DNA of 64,000 bases, taken from assembly GCA_032622095.1 (NCBI GenBank), contig CP136069.1, positions 45,918,194 through 45,982,193 on the forward strand. Reading direction: 5' to 3'. The notes beneath the pieces are model-generated. The model saw only the letters and a list, made by a program, of their open reading frames with translations, searched no databases and was not told where the DNA came from. Positions 63,428-64,000 of the stretch are shown here, in pieces. This stretch comes from Siphonodentalium dalli (lineage: Eukaryota > Mollusca > Scaphopoda > Gadilida > Siphonodentaliidae). The translations under genes and the position numbers were made by a program. How positions within the stretch are numbered: the first letter of the stretch is position 1; the number at the start of each line of letters is the position of its first letter.

Positions 63428-64000
63428 TGGTATCCCCACCCAGGTTTACCTTGGTGTTATTCACCCAGGTGTTCCTTGGTGTTTCCCACCCAGTTGTACC
63501 TTGGGGTTTTCCTACCCATGTGTACCTTGGTGTTTCTCTTCCTGGGTGTACCTTGGGGTTTTCTAACCCAGGTGCATCTCAATGTTTCCACCCAGGTGTA
63601 CCTTGGTGTTTTCGACCCAAGTGTTTCCCCAGGTGTTTATACCAGAGTATATCCCAGGTGTTCTTAAGCAGGCTCAACTCAATGATTTACCCTGGTGTAC
63701 CCCAGTATTTTTACCCAGGTTTAACCCAAGTACAACCACCCTGATAAACCCTGGTGTTCCAACACCAGTATATAACAGAGTGGTATACCTGGGATACATC
63801 TGGGTGAAAATGATGGGTACACCAGGGTAAAATATAAGCGAGTGGTACCTGCTTAAAATACCCGAGGTATACCCTGGTAGAAACACCCGGGGAAAACACC
63901 AAGGGATACCTGGGTAGAAACACTGGGAAATCCACCTGGGTAAGAAAACACCAAGGTACACCGGGGTAAGAAAACATCAAGGTACACCTGGGTTGGAAAC
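63428..64000. mobile_element. Foldback with ~29-bp CCCAGGTGTACCTTGGTGTT units, cut by the window end
   Basis: The left arm (63428-63755) repeats tacccaggtgtaccttggtg variants about ten times. From about 63785 the complement (aacaccaaggtacacctggg) repeats to the last base. The axis lies near 63770. Pro/Gly-rich open frames on both strands are translations of the repeat. Confidence 0.82.

Noticed and set aside
63338-63980. Five overlapping Pro/Gly/Val-rich open frames, resembling a repetitive structural protein
   Set aside because: They read the 29-bp repeat on both strands of a foldback; equal coding potential on both strands argues against a gene.

Overview
The window is AT-rich nuclear DNA from a metazoan, most likely a marine invertebrate. 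Three things point there: short, well-bounded exons of a conserved animal gene with GT-AG introns; several clades of degraded non-LTR retrotransposons; and a very high density of foldback and miniature inverted-repeat elements, with ACATGTACATGTA-type microsatellite scattered through the right half. There are no bacterial-style operons. Species cannot be fixed from the sequence alone.

Only two host coding units are supported. At the left edge (1-1169, + strand) lies the terminal coding exon of an unidentified, very hydrophilic, lysine/glutamine-rich protein with degenerate Cys-containing repeats. From 21797 down to 8056 (- strand) lie six exons of DNAJC27 (RBJ), a Rab-like GTPase fused to a DnaJ domain. 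The six exons join in phase and give about 223 residues, from the start Met to the beginning of the J domain. The last J-domain exon was not found. The NKxD nucleotide-specificity motif reads NQTD.

The rest is mostly mobile DNA. I separate at least these families: A, a TA-flanked CAGTAATGCCC hairpin MITE (4 copies); B, a TTAA-flanked AGGTACTCAAT element (6 copies plus a fragment); C, a hairpin element with CAAGCCTGAG ends; D, piggyBac-like TTAA-CCCTTTC double-hairpin MITEs (8 copies); G, a TTAA element of about 500 bp (2 copies); F, another TTAA element; a GCTGAAGGGG element with 9-bp target duplications (2 copies); a hAT-like element; and several large foldback elements. The most striking foldback is at 43221-44894. 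Its left arm has thirteen 64-bp units, each holding two perfect 20-bp palindromes, its right arm has only two, and a second foldback sits in the middle.

Region by region: 1-1.2 kb host exon; 1.3-8 kb foldback and MITE cluster; 8-21.8 kb DNAJC27 with MITE-filled introns, several elements lying within 23-40 nt of splice sites; 22-31 kb sparse, with MITEs, a truncated LINE (- strand) and a large foldback; 31-32 kb a CR1-like LINE remnant and a CpG-rich 122-bp tandem repeat; 32.7-40.2 kb three 5'-truncated LINEs, two of them with clean 13-bp target duplications, set in an older inverted-repeat landscape; 40.5-45.6 kb foldback and TTAA elements; 46-56 kb sparse, with inverted-repeat elements; 56-61 kb TTAA elements and two diverged tandem duplications; 62.8-64 kb another TTAA element and a foldback that runs off the window end.
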